Shown here one piece after another: positions 15,937 through 24,622 of a stretch of DNA of 36,817 nucleotides. The stretch lies in assembly GCA_017481495.1 (NCBI GenBank), contig JAFUPC010000038.1, positions 1-36,817 on the forward strand. The letters run 5' to 3'. The number at the start of each line of letters is the position of its first letter. Position 1 is the first letter of the stretch. The notes beneath the pieces were generated by a model. That model was given only the letters and a program-made list of their open reading frames with translations. It did not search any database and was not told where the DNA came from. The stretch is from Clostridia bacterium (GTDB lineage Bacteria > Bacillota > Clostridia > Oscillospirales > CAG-272). The position numbers and the translations under genes are program-made.

Positions 15937-18391
15937 ATTTTTTCAGTCCAAGGAGTTCTGCGGAAGTCTCTTTCATTTTGTATTTGAGAATTTTTCCCGC
16001 CGCGTTCATCGGGAACTCTTTTACGAACATGAAATAGCGCGGCACCTTGTGTTTTGCCATATGCGCATTTCCGTATTCCCGCATCTCACCCTCGTCGGAT
16101 TCCACGCCTTTTTTGAGGATGATCCATGCGCAGGCTTCCTCGCCGTACCGTTCATCTGGAACACCGACGACCTGCACGTCGCGGACTTTCTCGTGCGTGA
16201 GATAAAACTCCTCGATCTCGCGCGGATACAGGTTCTCGCCGCCGCGGATGATCATGTCCTTTAACCGTCCCGTAACCTTGTAATAGCCGTCCGGGGTGCG
16301 GCAGCAGATGTCGCCGGAATGGAGCCAGCCGTCCTCGTCGATGGTCTGCGCGGTCGCCTGCGGCATCTTGTAATACCCTTTCATGATGTTGAAGCCGCGC
16401 GCGACAAACTCGCCGTTCTGGCCGTCCGGCAGCTCTTCGCCCGTTTCGGGGTCGATGATTCTGCACTCCACGCCAGGGAATGCCGAGCCGACCGTTTCCA
16501 CGCGGTGGTCAAGATCTTCGTTGACCTCGCCCATCGTGCATCCGGGGGATGCTTCGGTCTGACCGTAGACAGATAAAATTTCTGTCATGTGCATTTCCGC
16601 CGCCGCACGGCGCATCAGATCCGGCGGACAGTTCGCACCTGCCATGATACCGGTGCGGATGTGGGAGAAGTCAGTCTTTGCGAAGTTTTCGTGGTTGAAC
16701 ATGGCGATGAACATCGTCGGAACGCCGTTGAAGCAGGTGATCTTTTCATCGTTGATGCAGGCAAGGGACGATTTCGGCGAAAAATACGGCATCGGGCAGA
16801 GCGTACCGCCGTGGGTCATCAGGTTCGTCATCGAAAGCACCATGCCGAAGCAGTGGAACATCGGCACCTGGATCATCATGCGGTCTGCGGTGGAAATATC
16901 CATGCGGTCGCCGATGCACTTGCCGTTGTTGATGATGTTCGTGTGGGTCAGCATGACGCCCTTCGGGAACCCGGTCGTGCCGGAGGTATACTGCATATTG
17001 CAGACATCGTCCGGACGGACAGCGGCGGCACGTCGGCGCACCTCCTCACGCGGCACCATCGGCGCACGCGCAAGCATTTCGTCCCAGGTAAGACACCCCT
17101 TCATGCGGAAGCCGACGGTGATGATATTGCGCAAGAACGGCAGCTTCTTTGCGTAAAGAGGTGTTCCGTGTGTATGGTCTTCCAGCTCCGGACACAATTC
17201 TTCCATGATCTCCTTGTAATTGGAATCCTTGCAGTCCTCGATCATGACGAGCGTGTGCGTGTCGGACTGGCGGAGCAGATATTCGGTCTCGTGAATCTTG
17301 TACGCGGTATTGACTGTGACGAGCACTGCGCCGATCTTGACCGTTGCCCAGAACGTGATGAACCATGCGGGGACGTTCGTTGCCCAGATGGCGACATGAT
17401 GTCCCGCGCCGACACCGAGCGAGATCAGCGATGCCGCCATTTCGTCCACATCGTCGCGGAACTGCGCATAGGTACGGGTGTAGTCAAGCGTGGTGTATTT
17501 GAATGCGTACTGATCGGGGTAGCGTTCCGCCATCTCGTCCAGCACCTCGGAAAAGGTCAGGTCGATGACGTCGTACTTCTTCCACGGATGCGTGCCGGTT
17601 TTCGTGCGGTTGTAGTAGACGGGCTTGTCATGGGTGTTCCGTTTGTCAAAGCGTGGCAGATAGTTTGCGAAATGCGTCAGGACAATGTCGGGGTCGGTGA
17701 TGTCGTCGTTCCATTCCACCGCGACAAAGCCGTCGTAGTTGAGCGAGCGGAGCGCGTTGACGAACAGCTCCACGGGAAGCGTTCCCTCTCCGATGAGCAC
17801 ATCGTGCCCGTCCCGTCTGTCACCCATGCGGACATAACTGATGTACGCACCGAGTGTCTGGATGGTCGTATCGGCGGATTCGCCTGCGCCGAAAAACGTC
17901 TCGCGGATGTTCCAGGAAACACCGATGGCGGCGGTCGCAAACAGGTTGATGATGCCGAGCACCGCTTCCGTGTCGGACAGTGCCCCCGCGGTCTCAAACA
18001 GCACGGAAACGCCGGTCTTTTCCGCCAATGTGACAGCCGGCAGGAGAACCGCTTTCAGCGCGGTATCGGACAAGAGGGTTTCCATCCGCACAATGACCGC
18101 AGGGATGGAAGCACCTGCCGCCATTTCCACATAGGAACGGACAGCGGCGGGGGCTGTCGTCTCCGTCAGTGCATCCGGATAGGTCAGCGCGGCAGCGGCG
18201 ATGTGGCGGTTGATGAGCTTGCGCTTTGCGGCGGATGCGGCGGCGGGGTGCAGAATGCTGTCGCGGTGTGCGGCTTTTTCCGCTTCTGCATCGCAGATCT
18301 CAAATCCCGCATAACCGTAATCCTTTGCGGTGTCGCACAGGGCAAGGAAGCTGTCACACGGTACATGGTGTGTGGAAAATGCAAGTTTCAT
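15935..18391 (-). CDS. TIM-barrel (sugar isomerase-like) / AMP-dependent acyl-CoA synthetase fusion
   Basis: An 818-residue protein with two unrelated halves. Residues 1 to about 250 are an AP-endonuclease-2/xylose-isomerase-like TIM barrel (GFEICD near 30, VLFETAG, IGEGTLPVELFVNALRSL, GFVAVEW near 230). Residues about 265-818 are a FadD-like AMP-dependent ligase with MQYTSGTTGFPKG near 466-478, YGQTEASPG, GWLHSGDI, GRLKDMIIRGGENLYP and the A10 lysine in AAGKILKYK. The ligase half is complete and should activate a carboxylic acid to its CoA thioester. The TIM half keeps some acidic metal-ligand positions but I cannot confirm a full site. The start at 18391 follows AAAGGAAG. It lies 21 bases after the LeuA-like gene in the same transcript. 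I know of no characterised protein with this pairing. Confidence 0.85.
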   Translation of the reverse strand: MKLAFSTHHVPCDSFLALCDTAKDYGYAGFEICDAEAEKAAHRDSILHPAAASAAKRKLINRHIAAAALTYPDALTETTAPAAVRSYVEMAAGASIPAVIVRMETLLSDTALKAVLLPAVTLAEKTGVSVLFETAGALSDTEAVLGIINLFATAAIGVSWNIRETFFGAGESADTTIQTLGAYISYVRMGDRRDGHDVLIGEGTLPVELFVNALRSLNYDGFVAVEWNDDITDPDIVLTHFANYLPRFDKRNTHDKPVYYNRTKTGTHPWKKYDVIDLTFSEVLDEMAERYPDQYAFKYTTLDYTRTYAQFRDDVDEMAASLISLGVGAGHHVAIWATNVPAWFITFWATVKIGAVLVTVNTAYKIHETEYLLRQSDTHTLVMIEDCKDSNYKEIMEELCPELEDHTHGTPLYAKKLPFLRNIITVGFRMKGCLTWDEMLARAPMVPREEVRRRAAAVRPDDVCNMQYTSGTTGFPKGVMLTHTNIINNGKCIGDRMDISTADRMMIQVPMFHCFGMVLSMTNLMTHGGTLCPMPYFSPKSSLACINDEKITCFNGVPTMFIAMFNHENFAKTDFSHIRTGIMAGANCPPDLMRRAAAEMHMTEILSVYGQTEASPGCTMGEVNEDLDHRVETVGSAFPGVECRIIDPETGEELPDGQNGEFVARGFNIMKGYYKMPQATAQTIDEDGWLHSGDICCRTPDGYYKVTGRLKDMIIRGGENLYPREIEEFYLTHEKVRDVQVVGVPDERYGEEACAWIILKKGVESDEGEMREYGNAHMAKHKVPRYFMFVKEFPMNAAGKILKYKMKETSAELLGLKK

Positions 18392-18412
18392 CCGTTATGC
18401 TTCCTTTCTGTT

Positions 18413-19792
18413 TCAGTTTTCGTCATAAATGATCTTATTGACAGCGTTAATGTAGGCACGGACACACGCACCGATGATGTCGGTGGAGATACCGTTTCCG
18501 GCGTACAGTCTGCCGTTCGCACGGAGACGGATGAGAGAGGAACCGACGGCTTCTCTGCCGCCCGTGACGGCATGGACCTGGAAATCGTCCAGCTCGTAAT
18601 GGTGACCGATGATCTGTTCAATGGCGTGGAACGCGGCGTCAATGGGACCATCGCCGATGGAAACGCCGGAGAACGTCTCACCGTTCTTTTCCAGTGTCAC
18701 GTTCGCGGTCGCGGTGATGATGTTGCCGGAGTTGACGACATAGCTGACCAGATGATAGGTGGACGGCACCTGCATTGCGGCGGTGGCGACAATGGCTTCC
18801 AACTCTCTTGCACCGATGGTTTCTTTCTTTGCGATGACGCGGGCAAATTCCTCGCGCACCTTGCCGTGGTCTTCGTCCGTCAGCTCATAGCCGAGCGAGA
18901 CGACCGCGTTCCGGATGTCCTCTGCGGTGCAGGTGGCATCGAGCAGACCGCTATCCGCTTCTGCCGGGATCTCCGGTTCCGCCGGTGTTTCATCGGGGGT
19001 GCGGATAGAGGCGAGAATGCGGTGGATCGCCGTGACGTCAAGACGGCAGGAGATGCCCATTTCATCGGACTTTGCGCGGTAGATGTCGGCGGCGGATTCC
19101 GTGCTGAAATATTCTATCTGACCGACAGCGGTCTTGATGCCCGCGGCACCCGCCATGACAGCGGAGACCGCAGAGGCTGCCGCCATGTCAAGCGCATTAG
19201 ACGGCTGGATGTACAGAGGAAGCGAGCATTCTGCAAGCACGGCTTCGACCAACGCCGGCCAGTCCGTCGGGAAAAACACGCCGGAATCGTCGCACAGGGT
19301 GACAGATGCGGCACCGGCTTCTTCGGCGATTTTTGCACAGGCGGCGGTAAACACAGGGTCTGCGCGGGTCGCATCGGCAATGACAAATGCGGTATCATGG
19401 CAAAGCCTGACGGCGGCCGATACGAGCGCGGTGATCTTTTCCGCCATCTGCGGTGCTTTGATGTGGTAGAGATATTCCATCTGCACGGTGGATGCGGGCA
19501 GGACGATCTGAAGCACCGGCTTTTTCGCACCGCGGATGGTCTCCCATGCGGTGTTGATGGATTCCTCCGTCACACCGGCGTTGATCGCGGCGGCGGCACT
19601 TGTCAGACTTTCCGCAATGGTCTTTGCAATGACGGCATCTTCCTTTGTGCCGCTCAGCGCGGGCAGTTCGATGACGTCCACACCCGCTTTGTCAAGACAG
19701 TTTGCGGTATGCAGCTTTTCGCGGAAGGAAAGCACTTCTTTTTTCTCTGCCGATACCCGCAGGGTAATATCGGTGACAATAACAGTTTTCAT
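18413..19792 (-). CDS. LeuA-like protein with intact regulatory domain but degenerate catalytic barrel
   Basis: A 459-residue relative of 2-isopropylmalate/citramalate synthases. The N-terminal DRE-TIM barrel starts with TDITLR (usual form DTTLRDGEQ), so the Asp and Arg remain but the following residues differ. The metal-binding HxHND motif reads QPSNA (residues 196-200), with both His and the Asp replaced, and GERAGN is replaced by GQIEYF. The C-terminal LeuA dimerisation/allosteric domain (about 340-459) is well kept: GDGPIDAAFHAIEQI, AVTGGREAVG, GNGISTDIIGA. So it may bind a leucine-type effector without doing the usual condensation. The start at 19792 is taken from AGAGAAC upstream and domain alignment; a Met at 19822 has no ribosome site. 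First gene of a two-gene operon. Confidence 0.8.
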   Translation of the reverse strand: MKTVIVTDITLRVSAEKKEVLSFREKLHTANCLDKAGVDVIELPALSGTKEDAVIAKTIAESLTSAAAAINAGVTEESINTAWETIRGAKKPVLQIVLPASTVQMEYLYHIKAPQMAEKITALVSAAVRLCHDTAFVIADATRADPVFTAACAKIAEEAGAASVTLCDDSGVFFPTDWPALVEAVLAECSLPLYIQPSNALDMAAASAVSAVMAGAAGIKTAVGQIEYFSTESAADIYRAKSDEMGISCRLDVTAIHRILASIRTPDETPAEPEIPAEADSGLLDATCTAEDIRNAVVSLGYELTDEDHGKVREEFARVIAKKETIGARELEAIVATAAMQVPSTYHLVSYVVNSGNIITATANVTLEKNGETFSGVSIGDGPIDAAFHAIEQIIGHHYELDDFQVHAVTGGREAVGSSLIRLRANGRLYAGNGISTDIIGACVRAYINAVNKIIYDEN

Positions 19793-19854
19793 GTTCGTGA
19801 GTTCTCTTTCGTTTCTTTTCATAAATAATATTTATAATGGGTATAAGTAATTAT

Positions 19855-19883
19855 ATTATATCACAGACTCCCCGTTCCGTCAA
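19855..19883 (-). promoter_or_regulatory. Sigma-A promoter of the LeuA-like/TIM-ligase operon
   Basis: TTGACG (19883-19878), a 17-base spacer, and TATAAT (19860-19855) preceded by TGA (extended -10) on the minus strand. The untranslated leader is about 55 bases; I see no T-box in it, unlike the two synthetase genes downstream. Confidence 0.88.
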
Positions 19884-19910
19884 GACAAATCGAACATCTT
19901 GAGCGGATTC

Positions 19911-19943
19911 CATAAAAAAAGAACCGTCCACACAGACGGTTCT
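19911..19943 (-). terminator. Terminator of the histidine operon
   Basis: On the minus strand AGAACCGTC pairs with GACGGTTCT around a 6-base loop, followed by a run of T. It lies just after the nucleotidyltransferase stop and ends the his transcript. Confidence 0.92.
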
Positions 19944-19949
19944 CATAAT

Positions 19950-21080
19950 CTATTGCGTATTCTGTCCGTCACCGCTTCCCACAGCTTCGGTATACGCCGC
20001 CGCAAATGCTTCTGCCGACCGATACCGCCGCATGGGCGTGCCGTGTTCTGCGCGGAATGCACAAAGCGCACCGTTTGCCCGTGCAAACGCACCGACTGCC
20101 GCGCCGCAGTCCCACGCTTCACCGTTTTCCATGACGGACGGGAGGGGCGGAAGTGCGTATTCCGCAGACAGCTCCCCAAGCATTCCGGCGCAGGCGGCAC
20201 AGGACATCATGGATAGATACCGGTCGTTCTCCCCCGCGGCACGGCGCAGCTTCTGATACCAGTTCGATACCATTTCCTCGCACGTCCCGGCAAGTGCATT
20301 CCCATCCGGAACAGGCTTCGGACACTGCTGTTGGCACAGCGTATCAAACCACCCCCGCACGCAGGACAATAGCTCCCGTGCGGCGGAACGCAAGCCATCT
20401 GCTCCTGCCGCATTCGTCACCGCACGGTGCAATGTCGGATAATCCTGCGGCAGAAGGTCCAGTGCCGCAAGCTGTGACGGAATCCCGCGCACCCCGTGCC
20501 GCACATAGTCACCGTTTGCCAGAAGCACCGCAGACTCCGTGTCCGAGAGAACGGATGCCGCCCACGCACGGACTTCTCCCGGGTCAGTGGCAAGGAACAT
20601 CTCCCCGAGTGCCCGTGCGGCGTGGGAAAGGTATCCGTCGATGACCGCCGCCCGTCTGCGCGAAAACGGCTCCGCCATGACCGTTTCCAGCCTTTGGCGC
20701 AGAGAATCGTACCGTGTTTTCACCGCATCTGTGCGGGTATACATCACATCCGCGCACAGCAGTTTGCTGACATACGGGGAGGTGTAGTCCGCCATCACTT
20801 CCATCTGTTCCCAGGTATGGCAGTAGATGTCAAAGCCGACCGCCTCTTCCCCATCCCCGAGAACGAAGCATTCCGACAGCGCGTATCCTGCGGAGTCGTT
20901 TATGATGATCAGCAGATCAAGGTCGGAATACGGATGCGCATCCCCCGACTGAAACGAACCGGTCACACCGATCATGTCAAGCGCGTCGGGACAGACGGAT
21001 GCCGCACGGGTCTTCACTGCTTCGATGATGATGCTGTTCCGCTTCTGCAAGTTTTCAAAAAGTTCTGCCGTCACGGTCAT
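19950..21080 (-). CDS. Nucleotidyltransferase-domain protein at the end of the his operon
   Basis: A 376-residue protein with a polymerase-beta-type nucleotidyltransferase core near the N-terminus: GSFQSGDAHPYSDLDLLI (about residues 41-58) gives the GS and SDxDL motifs that bind the nucleotide and metal, and DIYCH near 84-88 supplies the third acidic residue. The remaining 250 residues are helical and Ala-rich with no motif I recognise. The plan resembles aminoglycoside-type or orphan adenylyltransferases. It starts 3 bases after the hisJ stop, so it is translationally coupled to histidine genes, and it is followed by the operon terminator. Substrate unknown; antibiotic modification is possible but not supported by context. 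Confidence 0.7.
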   Translation of the reverse strand: MTVTAELFENLQKRNSIIIEAVKTRAASVCPDALDMIGVTGSFQSGDAHPYSDLDLLIIINDSAGYALSECFVLGDGEEAVGFDIYCHTWEQMEVMADYTSPYVSKLLCADVMYTRTDAVKTRYDSLRQRLETVMAEPFSRRRAAVIDGYLSHAARALGEMFLATDPGEVRAWAASVLSDTESAVLLANGDYVRHGVRGIPSQLAALDLLPQDYPTLHRAVTNAAGADGLRSAARELLSCVRGWFDTLCQQQCPKPVPDGNALAGTCEEMVSNWYQKLRRAAGENDRYLSMMSCAACAGMLGELSAEYALPPLPSVMENGEAWDCGAAVGAFARANGALCAFRAEHGTPMRRYRSAEAFAAAYTEAVGSGDGQNTQ

Positions 21081-21083
21081 GAT

Positions 21084-21866
21084 TTATAATATGACCACTT
21101 CCGTGCCGAACGCACGATAGACCGGCTCCCATTCTTCAAACCGGAACGCAATGTTGTCCACATGATGGCTGTCGCTGGTAAAGATGATTTTCCCGCCTTG
21201 GCTTGCAATATAGCGCATCATCGGCATCGCCGGATAAGGACTGGTGCGGTAGCCGCGGGAAATGGCGCCGGTGTTGACCTCAAACGGCTTCCCATACGGG
21301 ATCAGGCGGTCGATGGCATCGGTGTACGCCTTTTTGTAGCGGGGATGGTCAAAATCAAGCGTAATCCCGCGCTCACAGAACTTGGAGATCAGGTCAAAAT
21401 GCCCGATGATGTCCGCTCCGGTCACGCGCACAACGTCCCCCATACATTGGAAATACGATTCCGCCGCCGCGTAGATGTCGCCGCCAAAGCCTGCGTTGAC
21501 CGCGCCCATCAGCTGGTCGGGATGCTCGTCGATGGGGGTATAGACATCATTGCCCCAGTGCAGATAATGCACGGAGCCGATAACGTAATCGGTCTCGATG
21601 ATCGGCTTTCCGCCGAAATAATCCTGCTCCACACCGAGCAGAACGCGGATCTTATCCTTGTATTTTTCTTTGAGTGCTGTCACCTCGGCGGCATACTTCA
21701 CGCTGTTTTCGCGCGACATACAGTAATGCCCATCAAAGTCCGTGAATCCGTGACCGGAAAGCCCCACGGTCGTCAGGCCCTTTGCGATTGCGGACAGGAT
21801 CATTTCCTCCGCTGTGCATTTGCCGTCGCAGTAGGTGGTGTGCATATGGTAATCGGCGTATACCAT
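21084..21866 (-). CDS. hisJ: Histidinol-phosphatase, PHP family
   Basis: A 260-residue PHP-domain phosphatase. YADYHMHTTYCDG at the N-terminus, SGHGFTDF near 37, GVEQDYF near 79, IGSVHYLHW near 96, IGHFDLI, and TSDSHHVDN near the C-terminus supply the metal-binding His and Asp residues. It removes phosphate from L-histidinol phosphate, the step before HisD. Its position directly after hisIE makes the assignment firm (the gene is also called hisK). Length is normal for the family. Confidence 0.92.
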   Translation of the reverse strand: MVYADYHMHTTYCDGKCTAEEMILSAIAKGLTTVGLSGHGFTDFDGHYCMSRENSVKYAAEVTALKEKYKDKIRVLLGVEQDYFGGKPIIETDYVIGSVHYLHWGNDVYTPIDEHPDQLMGAVNAGFGGDIYAAAESYFQCMGDVVRVTGADIIGHFDLISKFCERGITLDFDHPRYKKAYTDAIDRLIPYGKPFEVNTGAISRGYRTSPYPAMPMMRYIASQGGKIIFTSDSHHVDNIAFRFEEWEPVYRAFGTEVVIL

Positions 21867-21869
21867 TTG

Positions 21870-22523
21870 TCAGTTCCCCGTCATTTTTTCCTGCTTGACT
21901 TTGTGGTCGATGACATGGCGGGATGCAAGCTCGCGGTGGATGTCTTCAAGCGAGATGCCCATCTGCGTCATCAAAACCATCACATGGTACGCAAGGTCGG
22001 CGATCTCGTATACGGTCTCCTTTTTATCATCCGCCTTTGCCGCGATGATGACCTCGGTGGATTCCTCACCGACCTTTTTCAGGATCTTGTCAATGCCCTT
22101 TTCAAAGAGGTAGGTCGTGTAGGAGCCTTCTTTTTTCTCGGTCTTTCTGCCCTCGATGAGTCCCATGAGACCCTCGTAGGTGAATTCCTTGCGTTCCTCG
22201 CTTTCATAAAGCGGATTGGCAAAGCAGGAATCTGTTCCCATGTGGCACGCGGGGCCATCCTTTTCCACTTTCACGACCAGCGCATCGCAGTCGCAGTCCG
22301 CCGTGATGGAGACGATGTGCTGATAATTGCCGCTGGTCTCCCCTTTCAGCCACAGCTCCTGTCTGGAACGGCTCCAGAGACAGGTCAGCTCTTTTTCCAT
22401 TGTAATGCCGAGACTTTCCCGGTTCATGTATGCCAGTGTCAGAACCTTTCCCGAGATCGCATCCACGATGATGGCGGGAATCAGGCCGTTTTCGTCAAAT
22501 TTCAGATCGTTTATTGTAATCAT
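21870..22523 (-). CDS. hisI: Bifunctional phosphoribosyl-AMP cyclohydrolase / phosphoribosyl-ATP pyrophosphatase
   Basis: A 217-residue HisIE fusion. Residues 1 to about 115 are the cyclohydrolase domain ([37 protein letters not shown] with the zinc/magnesium ligands). Residues about 120-217 are the MazG-like pyrophosphohydrolase domain ([28 protein letters not shown]). It carries out steps 2 and 3 of histidine synthesis. It starts 13 bases after hisF stops and ends 3 bases before hisJ starts. Confidence 0.96.
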   Translation of the reverse strand: MITINDLKFDENGLIPAIIVDAISGKVLTLAYMNRESLGITMEKELTCLWSRSRQELWLKGETSGNYQHIVSITADCDCDALVVKVEKDGPACHMGTDSCFANPLYESEERKEFTYEGLMGLIEGRKTEKKEGSYTTYLFEKGIDKILKKVGEESTEVIIAAKADDKKETVYEIADLAYHVMVLMTQMGISLEDIHRELASRHVIDHKVKQEKMTGN

Positions 22524-22536
22524 AATATCCTCAATG

Positions 22537-23295
22537 TTATATTCTCATCGGTATTCCCTCTCCCGCAAGCTTCTGCTTGAGGTCGGGAATTTTTACTTCT
22601 CCGAAATGGAAGATGGAGGCGGCAAGCCCCGCATCCACTTTCGGCAGTGTCCGGAACAGCGTTGTGAAGTCGTCCATACAGCCGGCACCGCCCGATGCGA
22701 TGACGGGAACGTCCACGGCATTGCACACCGCGTCCAGCATTTCCAGGTCAAACCCCTTTTTTACGCCGTCGGTGTCGATGGAGTTGAGTACGACCTCGCC
22801 CGCGCCGTTGTCAACGCACCGCTTGATCCAGGAGATCGCTTCCATCCCGGTGTTCTCGCGCCCGCCCTTGGCAAAGACACGGAACACGCCGTCCACGCGC
22901 TTGACATCCGCGGAAATGACGACACACTGGTCGCCGTAACGCTTTGCCGCTTCCTTTACCAGATCGGGATTGCGGATGGCGCCGGAGTTGACGGATACCT
23001 TGTCCGCACCGCATTTCAGCACGCGGTCAAAATCCTCGACCGTATTGATGCCGCCGCCGACGGTCAGCGGGATGAAGATGGTTCTCGCCACCTCGCACAG
23101 AATGTCCGTAAACAGCTGACGTCCTTCCGCGGATGCGGTGATGTCGTAGAACACCAGCTCATCCGCACCGCAGTCGGAATAATATTTCGCAAGCGCGACC
23201 GGGGACGAAACGTCGGACAGTCCTTCAAAATTGACGCCCTTGACCACGCGGCCGTTTTTGACGTCCAGACACGGAATAATACGCTTCGTAATCAT
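22537..23295 (-). CDS. hisF: Imidazole glycerol phosphate synthase, cyclase subunit
   Basis: A 252-residue TIM barrel of standard length. [18 protein letters not shown] at the N-terminus holds the catalytic Asp11, and [14 protein letters not shown] near residue 125 holds Asp130; [14 protein letters not shown] and ASGGAG are phosphate-binding loops. It closes the imidazole ring using ammonia from HisH. Its ATG overlaps the hisA stop (ATGA), giving tight coupling. Confidence 0.97.
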   Translation of the reverse strand: MITKRIIPCLDVKNGRVVKGVNFEGLSDVSSPVALAKYYSDCGADELVFYDITASAEGRQLFTDILCEVARTIFIPLTVGGGINTVEDFDRVLKCGADKVSVNSGAIRNPDLVKEAAKRYGDQCVVISADVKRVDGVFRVFAKGGRENTGMEAISWIKRCVDNGAGEVVLNSIDTDGVKKGFDLEMLDAVCNAVDVPVIASGGAGCMDDFTTLFRTLPKVDAGLAASIFHFGEVKIPDLKQKLAGEGIPMRI

Positions 23296-24005
23296 TTCGT
23301 CACCTCAATGGCTTCTTTTAAGTTGATGGCTTTCGTATAATACGCCTTGCCGATGATGGCACCGTGCAAGCGCATTTTGGCAAGTGCTTTCACGTCGTCG
23401 ACGGTCGAGACCCCGCCCGATGCGATGAAGTCGATGTCGTAGGTCTCCGAGAGATGACGGTAGAGATCGCGGTTCGTTCCCTGCATTGCGCCGTCACGGG
23501 AGATGTCGGTGCAGATCATCGTTTTCACGCCGATGTCCTGCATCTTTGCGACAAACGCATCCACGGTCAGGGCGGACTTCTCTGTCCAGCCTTTGATCGC
23601 GGCATAACCGTCCTTGAAATCCGCGCCGACGGCGATCTTGTTGCCGAATTCCCTGACCGCTTCGCGCAGGAATGCTTCGTCCGTGACCGCCGCCGTGCCG
23701 AGAATGACACGCGACAGCCCGGCATTGACATACGCATCAATGACCGCCATCGAACGGACACCGCCGCCGACCTCGGTGAACAGGTGCGTTTCCGACACGA
23801 TGTGCTTCACCACGGAAAGATTCGGCGTTTCGCCGGATCTCGCCCCCTCTAAATCCACCAAATGCAGATGGGTCGCGCCCTGTGCGGCAAAATCATATGC
23901 AATTTCCACGGGATTTTCAGAATAGACGGTCATCTGTGCATAGTCGCCTTTGTAAAGGCGCACCGCCTTTTTGTCAAACAAGTCGATTGCGGGATAAATG
24001 ATCAT
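23292..24005 (-). CDS. hisA: ProFAR isomerase (phosphoribosylformimino-AICAR-P isomerase)
   Basis: A 237-residue TIM barrel related to HisF. MIIYPAIDLFDKKAVRLYKG at the N-terminus carries the catalytic Asp8, and CTDISRDGAMQGTN near residue 127 carries the second catalytic Asp. GGGVRSM and ASGGVST form the two phosphate sites. It performs the fourth committed step. The start at 24005 follows CGGAGGG and overlaps the hisH stop by ATGA; an upstream in-frame Met at 24083 lies deep inside hisH and is rejected. Confidence 0.96.
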   Translation of the reverse strand: MIIYPAIDLFDKKAVRLYKGDYAQMTVYSENPVEIAYDFAAQGATHLHLVDLEGARSGETPNLSVVKHIVSETHLFTEVGGGVRSMAVIDAYVNAGLSRVILGTAAVTDEAFLREAVREFGNKIAVGADFKDGYAAIKGWTEKSALTVDAFVAKMQDIGVKTMICTDISRDGAMQGTNRDLYRHLSETYDIDFIASGGVSTVDDVKALAKMRLHGAIIGKAYYTKAINLKEAIEVTK

Positions 24006-24622
24006 ACCGTCCCTCCGTATTCCACAAATGCGCGCAGAATGGCAAGTCCCACGTTTCCGCTCTTTTCGGGGTGGAACTGGCATCCGAAAACGTTATCCTT
24101 TGCGACCGCCGCCGTCAGATACGCGCCGTATTCGGTGTCGGCAATGACGGACTCCTCGCACTCCATTGCCGCATAAGAATGCACAAAATACACATGGTCG
24201 CCGTCCTTGATGTACTTGAACAGCGGACTTTCCCTCCTGAAACGCAGAGCGTTCCAGCCGATCTGCGGAATTTTCAGGGTGGCGGGGATTTTTTCGGAGA
24301 TCGGCCGCACCTCACCGGGGATCAGACCAAGGCCTTTGTGTTCCCCGTATTCCAGACTTTTTTCAAAGAGCATCTGCATACCGAGACAGATGCCGAGCAG
24401 AGGCTTTCCGGCATTTGCTTCTTCGGTGACGACACGGTCAAGACCGGTCGCGCGGAGCTTGTTCGCCGCATCCTCAAACGCGCCGACCCCGGGGAGCAGA
24501 ATGCGATCCGCCCGGCGCACCACGGCTTCGTCGGAGGTCACAGTAACATCCGCACCGATGGCATCGAGCGAGCTTTTCAGGGAAAACAGATTTCCGACAC
24601 CGTAATCTACGATCGCTACCAT
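24002..24622 (-). CDS. hisH: Imidazole glycerol phosphate synthase, glutaminase subunit
   Basis: A 206-residue class I glutamine amidotransferase. The nucleophile sits in LLGICLGMQMLFE (about residue 79), and the His-Glu pair in GCQFHPEKS near 180-188, so the triad is intact (unlike CarA in this window). It feeds ammonia to HisF. It begins one base after the hisB stop. Confidence 0.97.
   Translation of the reverse strand: MVAIVDYGVGNLFSLKSSLDAIGADVTVTSDEAVVRRADRILLPGVGAFEDAANKLRATGLDRVVTEEANAGKPLLGICLGMQMLFEKSLEYGEHKGLGLIPGEVRPISEKIPATLKIPQIGWNALRFRRESPLFKYIKDGDHVYFVHSYAAMECEESVIADTEYGAYLTAAVAKDNVFGCQFHPEKSGNVGLAILRAFVEYGGTV

Noticed and set aside
16589..19828. Plus-strand open frame of 1079 codons opposite the TIM-barrel/ligase and LeuA-like genes
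   Set aside because: It is the antisense shadow of two well-supported genes in GC-rich DNA; it has no recognisable domain, is Arg/His/Cys/Asp-heavy, and crosses the intergenic spacer.
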